Shown: positions 27,101 through 36,283 of the stretch, piece by piece
How positions within the stretch are numbered: position 1 is the stretch's first letter
How the letters are laid out: each line of letters starts with the position of its first letter
Assembly (NCBI RefSeq): GCF_001983165.1
Contig: NZ_MNPU01000014.1
Coordinates: 62,001-126,000 of the forward strand
Direction of reading: 5' to 3'
DNA length: 64,000 nucleotides
Origin: Pseudomonas gessardii
GTDB lineage: Bacteria > Pseudomonadota > Gammaproteobacteria > Pseudomonadales > Pseudomonadaceae
Notes under the pieces: generated by a model
Databases searched by the model: none
What the model saw: the letters and a program-made list of their open reading frames with translations, nothing else
What the model was told of the DNA's origin: nothing
Made by a program: the position numbers and the translations under genes

Positions 27101-28204
27101 TTACACCAGGGTCATCAACGCCTCACGGCTGAACGGCAAGATATCGCCCTCACGCCCTTCACGCACTTTCAGCGCCCAATCCGGATCCACCAGTAGCGCA
27201 CGGCCCACGGCTACCAGGTCGAACTCGTCGTTGTTCAAGCGCTCCAGCAGTTTTTCCAGGCTGGCCGGCTGGGCAATTTTGTCGGTGTTGACCATGAACT
27301 GCAGGAACTCGCCATCCAGGCCGACACTGCCCACGGTGATGGTCGGCTTGCCGGTGAGCTGGCGGGTCCAACCGGCCAGGTTCAGCTCGGAACCCTCGAA
27401 CTCCGGCTCCCAGAAACGCCGGGTGGAACAATGGAAAATATCCACGCCCGCGTCAGACAACGGCTTGAGGAACTCACCCAATGCCTCGGGGGTTTGCACC
27501 AGGCGCGCGGTGTAATCCTGCTGCTTCCATTGGGAGAAGCGGAAAATGATCGGGAATTGGGGGCCGACCGCCGCACGTACAGCTTGAATCAACTCGATGG
27601 CGAACCGCGAACGCTTGGCCTGGCTGCCGCCGTATGCATCCGTACGCGGGTTGCTGGCGTCCCAGAAGAACTGATCGACCAGGTAACCGTGGGCACCGTG
27701 GATCTCCACGCCATCCATGCCGATGGCCTGGGCATCCTTGGCGGCCTGGGCGAAGGCGGTGATCACGTCCTGGATGTCCTGGGGCGTCATGCCGTGGACC
27801 ACCACCTTGCCGTCCTTGAGCTTTTCCACCGGGCCATAGGCCGGCACGCTGGCATCCGGCTCGGTGCCAAGGCGGCGTACGCTGCCGACATGCCACAGCT
27901 GCGGGACGATCTTGCCCCCTTCGGCATGCACCGCATCAACCACCTTCTTCCAGCCGGCCAATGCCGCTTCGCCGTAGAAGTGCGGCACGTTCGGATAACC
28001 ATTAGAAGCCGGGTGGCCCACCACCGTGCCCTCCGTGATGATCAGGCCGACGCCGGCCGCCGCGCGACGGCGGTAGTACTCGATCACTTTGGAGTTGGGT
28101 ACGCCACCCGGGGAAAACGAACGAGTCATCGGCGCCATCACCACACGGGACGGCAATTGCAGCGCACCGAGCTGGAACGGTTTGAACAAGGCTTGGACAG
28201 GCAT
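27101..28204 (-). CDS. Old yellow enzyme-family alkene/xenobiotic reductase
   Basis: 367 residues, TIM-barrel FMN enzyme. MAPMTRSF is the FMN-binding start, and GVEIHGAHGYLVDQFFWDASN carries the active-site His pair variant and FMN contacts. It reduces activated C=C bonds, nitrate esters or quinones with NADPH (NemA/XenB group). The start MPVQALFKPFQLGAL is preceded by GGAG at 7 bases; a longer frame to 28273 lacks conservation. Monocistronic. Confidence 0.92.
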   Translation of the reverse strand: MPVQALFKPFQLGALQLPSRVVMAPMTRSFSPGGVPNSKVIEYYRRRAAAGVGLIITEGTVVGHPASNGYPNVPHFYGEAALAGWKKVVDAVHAEGGKIVPQLWHVGSVRRLGTEPDASVPAYGPVEKLKDGKVVVHGMTPQDIQDVITAFAQAAKDAQAIGMDGVEIHGAHGYLVDQFFWDASNPRTDAYGGSQAKRSRFAIELIQAVRAAVGPQFPIIFRFSQWKQQDYTARLVQTPEALGEFLKPLSDAGVDIFHCSTRRFWEPEFEGSELNLAGWTRQLTGKPTITVGSVGLDGEFLQFMVNTDKIAQPASLEKLLERLNNDEFDLVAVGRALLVDPDWALKVREGREGDILPFSREALMTLV

Positions 28205-28384
28205 GGGAGCACTCCGCACGAGAGGGATTTTATGATGCGGATAATATGGAGTGCGGACAGGGTGGGATAGCACTATTGATTGCGGTGATTAAGGGGTAAA
28301 AGCACGACGGGCAATCTTCAGTGACGATGTACGCACCGACGATCGTTTCCAGTTCGACCACAGGCAACAATCATTCGGGGATGC

Positions 28385-28412
28385 GGAACCATATCCTACG
28401 TTTAACCACCCA
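28385..28412 (+). promoter_or_regulatory. Perfect Hrp box
   Basis: GGAACC (28385-28390), 15 bases, CCACCCA (28406-28412): exact match to the HrpL-dependent promoter consensus GGAACC-N15/16-CCACNNA. It directs transcription into the small gene at 28494. Confidence 0.8.
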
Positions 28413-28493
28413 CCCCGTGTGCACGAAGTAGAAATACCGTGCTCGAGGTAAACGCTGTACCACCTTAATTATCCAACTGCTTGGAGATAATCA

Positions 28494-28727
28494 ATGTCGT
28501 CTGTAAACGGGATGGGAAGCACCCAAGTGCCCCTGCAGTTCGAGCAGCAACGAAATGAGCCTCACGGCTCCCAAGTTCAACCGGCCGACACCGCCAATAT
28601 AAATTTTGGTGCCTCAGACTCTGCAAACGCTGGCAGCATCAATTATCAAAACAATCGTGAGCAGGCAGCAAAAGCCTTCCAGGCAGCCACCCAAAACTGG
28701 CCGGATGACCTGGAGACTTCCGGCTAA
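28494..28727 (+). CDS. Small unrecognised protein behind a perfect Hrp box (candidate type III-secreted)
   Basis: 77 residues, Gln/Asn/Ser/Gly-rich, no cysteine, no signal peptide or membrane helix. The N-terminus MSSVNGMGSTQVPLQFEQ has no acidic residue in the first 15, is Ser/Gly-rich and fits the loose type III export pattern. The C-terminal half (EQAAKAFQAATQNW) may form one amphipathic helix. Composition recalls harpins or Hrp pilus-type proteins, but I see no specific match. GGAG lies 7 bases before the ATG. Monocistronic; a hairpin (28755-28782) follows. Confidence 0.75.
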   Translation: MSSVNGMGSTQVPLQFEQQRNEPHGSQVQPADTANINFGASDSANAGSINYQNNREQAAKAFQAATQNWPDDLETSG

Positions 28728-28791
28728 GAACAGTTAGGGGGAGCGCCGACAGCCAAGCAGGTGTCAGATCGGACGCCTGCTTGCCGCTATG

Positions 28792-29274
28792 TCAGCCAAG
28801 GGCCTTTTCGATGGCCTGGGTGACACTCGGATCATCCGGCGCGGTACGCGGGGAAAACCGCGCCAGTACCCGCCCATCCTTGCCCAGCAGGAATTTCTCG
28901 AAATTCCAGGTGATATCCCCGGGAAACTCCGCGCCCTCCCCCGCCAACAGGCGGTACAACTGGTGGCGCTCGGGACCGTTCACCGAAAGCTTGCTGCCCA
29001 GGGGAAAGCTCACGCCATAGTTGAGGCTGCAGAACGCCTGGATCTCGTCTTCGGTCCCCGGTTCCTGGCCTGCAAACTGATTACATGGCAGGCCCAGCAC
29101 AGTGAAGCCCTGGCCCTTGTATTGCTGGTAGAGGTTTTCCAGCGCGGCATATTGCGGGGTCAGCCCACATTTGGAGGCGACATTGACCACCAGCACGACT
29201 TGCCCCTTGTAGGGCGCCAGAGGCAGCTCCTGACCATCCAGGGCTTTGAGTTTAAGGTCGTGGAAAGCACTCAT
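28792..29274 (-). CDS. Glutathione peroxidase-like thiol peroxidase
   Basis: 160 residues. The peroxidatic cysteine lies in NVASKCGLTPQY, the Gln and Trp of the catalytic set in LPCNQFAGQEPG and WNFEKFLL. The bacterial cysteine form usually uses thioredoxin. The start MSAFHDLKLKAL is preceded by GGAG; upstream in-frame residues are not conserved. Convergent with the small Hrp-box gene. Confidence 0.93.
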   Translation of the reverse strand: MSAFHDLKLKALDGQELPLAPYKGQVVLVVNVASKCGLTPQYAALENLYQQYKGQGFTVLGLPCNQFAGQEPGTEDEIQAFCSLNYGVSFPLGSKLSVNGPERHQLYRLLAGEGAEFPGDITWNFEKFLLGKDGRVLARFSPRTAPDDPSVTQAIEKALG

Positions 29275-29355
29275 GACAAACTCCAGATTTCCCATATTCT
29301 GTGTAACGGCCATCCGAGATTACAGCCGCCCAGCCGGCAAGAATAGCCGCCAATC

Positions 29356-29385
29356 AAAAAAGGCGCCCGAAGGCGCCTTTCTTTT
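29356..29385. terminator. Terminator downstream of slyD
   Basis: AAAAAAGGCGCC...GGCGCCTTTCTTTT stem with A-run and T-run, between slyD and the glutathione peroxidase gene. Confidence 0.85.
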
Positions 29386-29410
29386 CAACTGACCGGGCGT
29401 ACCCCGTCAA

Positions 29411-29896
29411 TCAATGGTGGTGACCACCTTCGCCGTGCACGTGGCCGTGGGCCACTTCTTCCTGGGACGCGTCGCGGATGGCCACGATCTTGACCTGGAA
29501 GTTCAGGCGCTGGCCCGCCAGCGGGTGGTTGCCGTCAACGGTGACATCGTCGCCGTCCAGGTCGCGAATGGTCACGATCTGCATCTGGCCGTCCGGTGCG
29601 GAGGCGTGGAACTGCATGCCCACTTCCAGTTCGTCGACGCCTTCGAACATGCTGCGGCTCAGGGTGCTGACCAGTTCGGCCGAGTACTCGCCATAGGCAT
29701 CTTCGGGTTCTACGGCAACGGTCAGCTCATCACCCACCTCTTTGCCTTCCAGGGCCTTTTCCAGGCCCGGGATGATGTTCCCTGCGCCTTGCAGGTAGAC
29801 CAGCGGCGCGCCGCCGGCGGAGCTGTCGATGACCTCACCAGCGTCGTTGGTCAGGGTATAGTCAATGGAGACAGCCTTGTTGGCGGCGATCGGCAT
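29411..29896 (-). CDS. slyD: FKBP-type peptidyl-prolyl isomerase SlyD
   Basis: 161 residues. The FKBP domain is split by an inserted IF chaperone domain (about 70-120), and the C-terminus is His-rich (HGHVHGEGGHHH), the metal-binding tail. It is a folding helper and nickel-binding chaperone of the cytosol. The start MPIAANKAVSIDYTL fits the family; 16 upstream codons are not conserved. Its start codon abuts that of the DUF3565 gene on the other strand. Confidence 0.94.
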   Translation of the reverse strand: MPIAANKAVSIDYTLTNDAGEVIDSSAGGAPLVYLQGAGNIIPGLEKALEGKEVGDELTVAVEPEDAYGEYSAELVSTLSRSMFEGVDELEVGMQFHASAPDGQMQIVTIRDLDGDDVTVDGNHPLAGQRLNFQVKIVAIRDASQEEVAHGHVHGEGGHHH

Positions 29897-30203
29897 GGGG
29901 CGAGACCTTTTGCATAAGAATGAAGAACGGACAAGTCTAAACAAGGATTTGCCCGAAAGCGAACAGAACCCGGACAGACGGGGGCAATCCAGTGACTCGA
30001 CAGTCGTCGGATTTCATCAGGACGCGCACGGCCACTGGGTCGCGGCGCTGTCCTGCGGCCATACGCAGCACCTGCGCCACCAGCCGCCCTGGCAATCCCG
30101 GGCCTGGGTGGTTGACCCAGCGCAGCGCCTGGCAAAAATAGGCCAGCCCTTTGCCTGTGGCTGGTGTGCGCAGCGCCCGGATAACGATACCCTTGGCAGC
30201 TGA
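29895..30203 (+). CDS. DUF3565 family small protein
   Basis: Up to 102 residues. The conserved part begins at VVGFHQDAHGHWVAALSCGH and continues through QHLRHQPPW to the CGWC motif near the end, likely a small metal-binding fold. The first 35 residues, which overlap the slyD leader, are unconserved, so the true start may be a non-ATG codon further downstream. It ends 60 bases before pta. Function unknown. Confidence 0.6.
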   Translation: MGRDLLHKNEERTSLNKDLPESEQNPDRRGQSSDSTVVGFHQDAHGHWVAALSCGHTQHLRHQPPWQSRAWVVDPAQRLAKIGQPFACGWCAQRPDNDTLGS

Positions 30204-30263
30204 TTCCCGGTCGGCGCGCAGCCATAGCGCACCACCCAAGCCATGCACCTTCAGAGAATTCGC

Positions 30264-32363
30264 ATGCAGACTTTTTTTATCGCGCCCACCGATTTTGGTG
30301 TGGGTCTGACCTCCATCAGCCTTGGGCTGGTGCGCACCCTTGAGCGGGCCGGGCTGAAAGTCGGCTTTTTCAAGCCCATTGCCCAGCCCCATCCCGGCGA
30401 CACCGGGCCTGAACGCTCCACCGAGCTGGTGGCGCGTACCCACGGCCTGAAACCACCCCAACCCCTGGGCCTGGCCCATGTCGAGCGGATGCTCGGCGAT
30501 GGCCAGCTCGATGAGCTGCTCGAAGAAATCATCACCCTGTACCAGCAGGCCGCCGTGGGCAAGGACGTGCTGATCGTCGAAGGCATGGTGCCGACCCGCA
30601 GCGCCAGCTATGCAGCACGGGTCAACCTGCACCTGGCCAAAAGCCTGGATGCCGAAGTCATCCTGGTCTCGGCCCCGGAAAACGAAGTGCTGACCGAACT
30701 CTCCGGCCGTGTGGAGTTGCAGGCACAACTGTTCGGCGGCCCGAAAGACCCGAAAGTGCTGGGCGTGATCCTCAACAAGGTGCAGACCGACGAAAGCATG
30801 GAAGCCTTCGCCACGCGCCTCAAGGAGCACTCGCCGTTGCTGCGCAGTGGCGATTTCCGCCTGCTCGGCTGCATCCCGTTCCAGCCGGAGCTCAATGCCC
30901 CACGTACCCGCGATGTGGCCGACCTGATGGGCGCGCAAGTGCTCAACGCCGGCGACTATGAAACCCGGCGCATGAACAAAATCATCATTTGCGCGCGCAC
31001 CATGCGCAACACCGTGGAGCTGCTCAAGCCCGGCGTGCTGGTGGTGACGCCGGGGGATCGCGACGACATCATCCTCGCCGTCAGCCTGGCGGCGATCAAT
31101 GGCGTGCCCCTGGCCGGCCTGTTGCTGACCAGCGACACCCTGCCCGACCCACGCATCATGGACCTGTGCCGTGGCGCGTTCCAGGCCGGGCTGCCGGTGT
31201 TGTCGGTGAGCACCGGCTCCTACGACACCGCCAACCAGCTCAACAGCCTGAACAAGGAAATCCCGATTGATGACCGCGAACGCGCGGAGATCATCACCGA
31301 TTTCGTCGCCAGCCACCTGGACGCGCGCTGGCTGCACCAGCGTTGCGGCACGCCACGGGAGATGCGCCTGTCGCCGGCGGTGTTCCGCTACCAGTTGATC
31401 CAGCGCGCCCAGGCCGCCAACAAGCGCATCGTGCTGCCCGAAGGCAGCGAGCCGCTGACCGTGCAAGCCGCCGCCATCTGCCAGGCCCGGGGCATTGCCC
31501 GCTGCGTGCTGCTGGCCAAGCCGGCCGACGTCGAGGCCGTGGCCCGCGCCCAGGGCATCGAGTTGCCCGAAGGCCTGGAGATTCTCGACCCGGACCTGAT
31601 TCGCGAGCGCTATGTCGAGCCAATGGTGGCGCTGCGCAAGAGCAAAAGCCTCAACGCACCGATGGCCGAGCAGCAACTGGAAGACACTGTGGTGATCGCC
31701 ACCATGATGCTGGCGCTGGATGAAGTGGACGGCCTGGTCTCCGGGGTCATCCACTCCACCGCCAATACCATCCGCCCGGCCCTGCAACTGATCAAGACCG
31801 CGCCGGGCTGCACCCTGGTGTCGTCGGTGTTTTTCATGCTGTTCCCCGAGCAGGTGCTGGTGTACGGCGACTGCGTGATGAACCCGCACCCCAGCGCCGC
31901 GGAACTGGCGGAAATCGCCCTGCAAAGCGCCGACTCGGCCGCCGCCTTCGGCATCACCCCGCGCGTGGCGATGATCAGCTATTCCAGCGGCGATTCGGCC
32001 AGTGGCGAAGAAGTGGAGAAGGTCCGCGAGGCCACCCTGCTGGCCCATGAACAACAGAGCTCGCTGCTGATCGACGGCCCGTTGCAGTACGATGCCGCCG
32101 CCAACGAAAACGTCGCCCGGCAACTGGCGCCCAACAGCCTGGTGGCGGGCAAGGCCACGGTCTTTGTGTTCCCCGACCTCAACACCGGCAACACCACCCA
32201 CAAGGCGGTACAGCGCAGCGCCGATTGCGTCAGCCTCGGGCCGATGCTGCAGGGCCTGCGCAAACCCGTGAACGACCTGCCCCGTGGGGCCCAAGTGGAC
32301 GATATTGTCTACACCATCGCCCTGACTGCGATTCAAGCCGCCAACCGACCTATGGATGCCTAA
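30264..32363 (+). CDS. pta: Phosphate acetyltransferase (long form)
   Basis: 699 residues: an N-terminal P-loop-like AAA_26 domain (about 1-220), a DRTGG domain (about 220-340) and the catalytic PTA_PTB domain (about 375-695). It interconverts acetyl-CoA and acetyl phosphate. No ackA is adjacent. The start at MQTFFIAPTDFGVG matches the family; an upstream ATG at 30243 adds seven unconserved residues. The next gene starts directly after the stop. Confidence 0.95.
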   Translation: MQTFFIAPTDFGVGLTSISLGLVRTLERAGLKVGFFKPIAQPHPGDTGPERSTELVARTHGLKPPQPLGLAHVERMLGDGQLDELLEEIITLYQQAAVGKDVLIVEGMVPTRSASYAARVNLHLAKSLDAEVILVSAPENEVLTELSGRVELQAQLFGGPKDPKVLGVILNKVQTDESMEAFATRLKEHSPLLRSGDFRLLGCIPFQPELNAPRTRDVADLMGAQVLNAGDYETRRMNKIIICARTMRNTVELLKPGVLVVTPGDRDDIILAVSLAAINGVPLAGLLLTSDTLPDPRIMDLCRGAFQAGLPVLSVSTGSYDTANQLNSLNKEIPIDDRERAEIITDFVASHLDARWLHQRCGTPREMRLSPAVFRYQLIQRAQAANKRIVLPEGSEPLTVQAAAICQARGIARCVLLAKPADVEAVARAQGIELPEGLEILDPDLIRERYVEPMVALRKSKSLNAPMAEQQLEDTVVIATMMLALDEVDGLVSGVIHSTANTIRPALQLIKTAPGCTLVSSVFFMLFPEQVLVYGDCVMNPHPSAAELAEIALQSADSAAAFGITPRVAMISYSSGDSASGEEVEKVREATLLAHEQQSSLLIDGPLQYDAAANENVARQLAPNSLVAGKATVFVFPDLNTGNTTHKAVQRSADCVSLGPMLQGLRKPVNDLPRGAQVDDIVYTIALTAIQAANRPMDA

Positions 32364-33260
32364 ATGCTGGATTTTCTGCCTGCCGCCCTGCGCGGGGTGA
32401 TTGCCTCGTTACTGCTGGCGTTGAACACCCTCCTGCTGTGTTCATTTCTGTTTATCGTCGCGTTGTTCAAGGCGCTGCCGTTCGCCAAGCGCTTCAGCGA
32501 ATGGTTGATGAACCACACCCATGAGGCGTGGATCAGCAACAACAAGGCCTGGATGAACCTGGTGTGCCGTACGCGCTGGCACCTCAAGGGCCTGGAAGGC
32601 CTGGACTACCAACACTCGTACCTGGTGACCAGCAACCACCAGAGCTGGGTCGACATCATGGTGTTGCAGTACGTACTCAATCGGCGGATCCGCCCGCTGA
32701 AGTTTTTCCTCAAGCAGGAGCTGATCTGGGTGCCGGTGATCGGCCTGGCGTGGTGGGCCCTGGGTTTCCCCTTCATGAAGCGCTACACCAAGGCCTACCT
32801 GGAAAAACACCCGGAGAAAAAAGGCAAGGACCTGGAAACCACCCGCAAGACCTGCGCGAAGTTCCGCGACAACCCGGTGGGTATTTTCAACTTTGCCGAA
32901 GGCACGCGGTTTACCCCTGGCAAACATGCTCAGCAACAATCGCCGTTGCGCTATCTGCTCAAGCCCAAGGCCGGTGGCATTGCGTTTGTACTGGATGCCA
33001 TGGGCGAGCAGTTGAAATCGCTGGTGAACGTAACCATTCACTACCCTGACGGGCGTCCCGGCTATTGGGATCTGCTGTGCGGCAATGTGCGGGAGGTGGT
33101 GGTGCAGTTTGAAGAGGTGCAGATCCCGGCCGAGTTCATTGGCAAGAGTTATGAGCAGGACGGGGAATATCGGTTGGCGTTCCAGGGCTGGATCAACCAG
33201 TTGTGGGAAGACAAGGATGCCTTACTGAGCCGGCTTCACATCGAGTACTCAGGCAACTGA
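32364..33260 (+). CDS. PlsC-like acyltransferase (YihG type)
   Basis: 298 residues with an N-terminal membrane segment (about 10-35). The acyltransferase motif NHQSWVD holds the catalytic His-Asp and FAEGTR the phosphate contact. A 1-acylglycerol-3-phosphate acyltransferase-like enzyme of the inner membrane, probably tuning phospholipid acyl composition. Translationally coupled to pta (no gap between stop and start). Confidence 0.88.
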   Translation: MLDFLPAALRGVIASLLLALNTLLLCSFLFIVALFKALPFAKRFSEWLMNHTHEAWISNNKAWMNLVCRTRWHLKGLEGLDYQHSYLVTSNHQSWVDIMVLQYVLNRRIRPLKFFLKQELIWVPVIGLAWWALGFPFMKRYTKAYLEKHPEKKGKDLETTRKTCAKFRDNPVGIFNFAEGTRFTPGKHAQQQSPLRYLLKPKAGGIAFVLDAMGEQLKSLVNVTIHYPDGRPGYWDLLCGNVREVVVQFEEVQIPAEFIGKSYEQDGEYRLAFQGWINQLWEDKDALLSRLHIEYSGN

Positions 33261-33370
33261 TCGTTCCCACGCTCTGCGTGGGAATGCATCCCCTGACGCT
33301 CCGCGTCACCACCTCAAGAGCGGACGCGGAGCGTCCAAGGCGGCGTTCCCACGCGGAGCGTGGGAACGAT
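33261..33370. repeat. Inverted repeat of a second family (CGTTCCCACGC type)
   Basis: TCGTTCCCACGCTCTGCGTGGGAA at the left and CGTTCCCACGCGGAGCGTGGGAACGA at the right form nested palindromes. This is a different extragenic element from the GTGGGAGCTGG REPINs. It directly follows the acyltransferase stop. Confidence 0.8.
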
Positions 33371-33398
33371 CAGCAAACGTACCGAAACAGTATTGTTG

Positions 33399-33427
33399 GC
33401 AACTGATTTTCCAGGCTCTCCCACTCA
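33399..33427 (+). promoter_or_regulatory. Degenerate Hrp-box-like promoter
   Basis: GCAACT (33399-33404), 16 bases, CCACTCA (33421-33427). The second block fits CCACNNA exactly; the first differs from GGAACC at two positions. Confidence 0.45.
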
Positions 33428-33506
33428 GCCATACGCCCGGTTTAAACACCGGGTATCTGGATCGCGCACATCTGCGCCCTGAAAAATGACTACGGAAGCC
33501 AACTCT

Positions 33507-34316
33507 ATGACCATCACCTCTTCATCCCCAATACTTCCTGCAACACCACAGCCAACCGCAGAAAACCAGACACAGCCGGCTTATAAACGAACCTATGAAG
33601 ACGGCAACCTGACAATCAGCGCAGACTTCGATCTCGCGGACGTGAACAGTCAGGACAACTATAGAAACGTCACTATTAACACCGGCAACCACAACGACCG
33701 CATTCACCTGCACCTGGACCCTGACCAAAAGTTGACGGCCGATATCAACGGCAAAAGCTATCCGCTAAACATGCCCAACCAACCGCTCTCTACAATCACG
33801 ATCAATACCAACGGCGGCGACGACCGTGTGAGTGTTGATGACAACGTAAAAAGTATCCTCGAGATCAATACCGGAGACGGTAACGATTTCTTCAAGGGCG
33901 GAGGCGGTATTGCAAGCGTCCACTTGGGTGACGGGGATGACCAGGCCTACCTGGGTCTAGGCGGTACGCTTCATGGCGAAAACGGTAACGACTTCCTGGC
34001 CGGAGGTCGGGGTTGGCGGAACAACCTGCTGGGGGGGAGCGGCAGTAACATCATGATAGGCGCAAAAGTCGGTAACCTCGACCAGAAAACCTCTATCACA
34101 GGCAGCGGGGATCACGACACAATGACCGTGCTTTCTGGAAAATTTTCTATCAACAGTGGTGCCGGAACATCCTTCATCACCACCGAAGGCGTTGGCGAAA
34201 TCAACATAGGCAAGGGCCACAACATAATCGATACCACCTCGCAAGCAGATATCTACGGAACCAAAGACACTGACGTACTCAACCGGGTCGAAGTGTCTGA
34301 TGGCAAATCGGCCTAA
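33507..34316 (+). CDS. RTX-like Gly/Asp-repeat protein behind a Hrp-like box (candidate secreted protein)
   Basis: 269 residues, no cysteine, no Sec signal. Residues 1-30 are Ser/Thr/Pro/Gln-rich (MTITSSSPILPATPQPTAEN), compatible with a type III export region. The rest is acidic beta-strand repeats with calcium-binding-type turns: NTGNHNDRI, NGGDDRV, GDGNDFFKGG, GDGDDQAYL and GENGNDFLAGG, continuing in weaker form to the end. This resembles the parallel beta-roll of RTX proteins, but there are no type I transporter genes nearby. The start at 33507 has GGAAG 8 bases upstream; an in-frame ATG at 33486 has none. Base composition is more AT-rich than in neighbours, suggesting acquisition. Confidence 0.75.
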   Translation: MTITSSSPILPATPQPTAENQTQPAYKRTYEDGNLTISADFDLADVNSQDNYRNVTINTGNHNDRIHLHLDPDQKLTADINGKSYPLNMPNQPLSTITINTNGGDDRVSVDDNVKSILEINTGDGNDFFKGGGGIASVHLGDGDDQAYLGLGGTLHGENGNDFLAGGRGWRNNLLGGSGSNIMIGAKVGNLDQKTSITGSGDHDTMTVLSGKFSINSGAGTSFITTEGVGEINIGKGHNIIDTTSQADIYGTKDTDVLNRVEVSDGKSA

Positions 34317-34327
34317 TCCCTAGATAT

Positions 34328-34365
34328 AAAAAAGCCCGCCACCGATCACTCGATGGCGGGCTTTT
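34328..34365. terminator. Bidirectional terminator between RTX-like gene and cysNC
   Basis: AAAAAAGCCCGCCA...TGGCGGGCTTTTA stem and loop, T-run on both strands, between convergent genes. Confidence 0.88.
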
Positions 34366-34375
34366 AGCTTGCCGC

Positions 34376-36274
34376 TTAAAGCTTGCCGCTAACCCGCAGC
34401 AACTCCAGCACCTGCTTGACGCTGTCCTCCAGCGACAACGCCTGCGTATCAATCACCAGGTCGGCATTCAACGGCACGTCGTACGGGAACGACTCGCCAG
34501 GGATGTTATCCCCACCGGCGGCGTACAAGCCTTGCGGGTCACGTTCGGCACACACCAGCGGCGAGGCCTGCACGTAGACCGTGAGCAGGCGATCACTGCC
34601 GATCAGCGCCTTGGCCTGTTCGCGGCCTTCGGCATCCGGCGCCACGAAGGCGGCCAGGGTCAGCAGGCCGGCTTCGTTGAACTGCCGCGCCACGTGGGCG
34701 GCACGCCGCCAGTTCTCGGTGCGCCCGGCACGGTCCTGTGGCAGGCCTTTATTGAGGTCATGCCGCAGGTTCTGCCCATCGAGCACAAACACCGCACGGC
34801 CCATGTCGAACAGCTTGCGCTCGACGGCATAGGCCAGGGTGCTCTTGCCCGCGCCCGACAGGCCGCTGAACAACACGGTAGCCGGCTGCTGGCCAAAGCG
34901 CTGGGCGCGCTCCTCGGTGGCCACGTGGGCCAGTTTGCCGTGCTGCGCAGCACCGCCATGGCTGGCCGGTGGCGCGATGATCATGCCCGCCGCCACGGTG
35001 CCGTTGGTCAACCGGTCGATCACAATAAAGGCGCCGGTGGTGCGGTTGCTGGCGTAGCCGTCCAGGGCAATGGCCGCGTCGAGGCTGACCTTGACCCGGC
35101 CGATTTCGTTCAACTGCAAGGCACTGGCCGGGCCTTCCTCCAGGGTGTTCACATCCACACGATGCACAATGCTGGCAATGGAACCCGGCACATAACTGGT
35201 GGCGCGCTTGATGTCGTATTTCTTGCCCGGCAGCATCGGCTCCTCGGCCATCCACACCAGCATGGCGTCGAAGGCGTCGGTGACTTGCGGCACGTTGTCG
35301 GCATGCACCAGCAGGTCGCCACGGGAGATGTCGATCTCGTCTTCCATGGTCAGGGTCACCGCCTGGCCGGGGCCTGCGTGCTCCAGCTCACCGTCGAAGG
35401 TGACGATGGATTTGACGCGGCTGCTCTTGCCCGACGGCAGCACCACGACTTCGTCGCCCTTGTGCACGATGCCGCTGGCCAGGGTGCCGGCGAACCCCCG
35501 GAAGTTCAGGTTCGGCCGGTTGACGTACTGCACCGGGAACCGCAGGTCGGTGTAGTTGCGGTCGTTGGCGATCTCGACGGTTTCGAGGATCTCCATCAGC
35601 GACTGGCCGGTGTACCACGGCGAACGCTCGCTCTTGTTCACCACGTTATCGCCCTTGAGCGCCGACATCGGCACAAAGGCCATGGTGCTCGGCTTGAACG
35701 CGATGCCCTCGGCAAACTTCAGGTAGTCGGCCTTGATCGACTCGAAAATGCTTTCGTCGAAACCGTTGAGGTCCATCTTGTTGATGGCGATGACGATGTG
35801 CTTGATGCCCAACAGCGAGGCGATAAAGCTGTGGCGACGGGTCTGGGTCTGCACGCCGTAGCGCGCGTCCACCAGGATGATCGCCAGGTCACAGGTGGAC
35901 GCACCGGTGGCCATGTTGCGGGTGTACTGCTCATGGCCCGGGGTGTCGGCGATGATGAATTTGCGCTTGGCGGTGGAGAAATAGCGGTAGGCCACATCAA
36001 TGGTGATGCCCTGCTCACGCTCGGCCTGCAGGCCGTCGACCAGCAAGGCCAGGTCGATATCGTCGCCGGTGGTGCCGACTTTTTTCGAGTCACGGGTGAT
36101 GGCTTCCAGATGGTCTTCGTAGATCATCTTCGAGTCGTGCAGCAGGCGCCCGATCAGGGTGCTCTTACCGTCATCGACGTTGCCACAGGTCAGAAAGCGC
36201 AGCATTTCCTTGCGTTCGTGCTGGCCCAGGTAGGCGAGGATGTCCTCGCTGATCAAATCAGATACGTGCGACAT
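34376..36274 (-). CDS. cysNC: Bifunctional sulfate adenylyltransferase large subunit/APS kinase
   Basis: 632 residues. The N-terminal GTPase CysN (about 1-440) has [10 protein letters not shown] as P-loop, DTPGHEQY and NKMDL. The C-terminal APS kinase (about 455-632) has [15 protein letters not shown] and [10 protein letters not shown]. With CysD it makes APS from sulfate and ATP, then phosphorylates it to PAPS. The fused form is usual in Pseudomonas. It follows cysD by 9 bases. Confidence 0.96.
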   Translation of the reverse strand: MSHVSDLISEDILAYLGQHERKEMLRFLTCGNVDDGKSTLIGRLLHDSKMIYEDHLEAITRDSKKVGTTGDDIDLALLVDGLQAEREQGITIDVAYRYFSTAKRKFIIADTPGHEQYTRNMATGASTCDLAIILVDARYGVQTQTRRHSFIASLLGIKHIVIAINKMDLNGFDESIFESIKADYLKFAEGIAFKPSTMAFVPMSALKGDNVVNKSERSPWYTGQSLMEILETVEIANDRNYTDLRFPVQYVNRPNLNFRGFAGTLASGIVHKGDEVVVLPSGKSSRVKSIVTFDGELEHAGPGQAVTLTMEDEIDISRGDLLVHADNVPQVTDAFDAMLVWMAEEPMLPGKKYDIKRATSYVPGSIASIVHRVDVNTLEEGPASALQLNEIGRVKVSLDAAIALDGYASNRTTGAFIVIDRLTNGTVAAGMIIAPPASHGGAAQHGKLAHVATEERAQRFGQQPATVLFSGLSGAGKSTLAYAVERKLFDMGRAVFVLDGQNLRHDLNKGLPQDRAGRTENWRRAAHVARQFNEAGLLTLAAFVAPDAEGREQAKALIGSDRLLTVYVQASPLVCAERDPQGLYAAGGDNIPGESFPYDVPLNADLVIDTQALSLEDSVKQVLELLRVSGKL

Positions 36275-36283
36275 GACAACCCC

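Noticed and set aside
29937..32336. Open frame of about 800 codons antisense to pta
   Set aside because: His/Gln/Gly-rich noise. The + strand gene has complete Pta domains.
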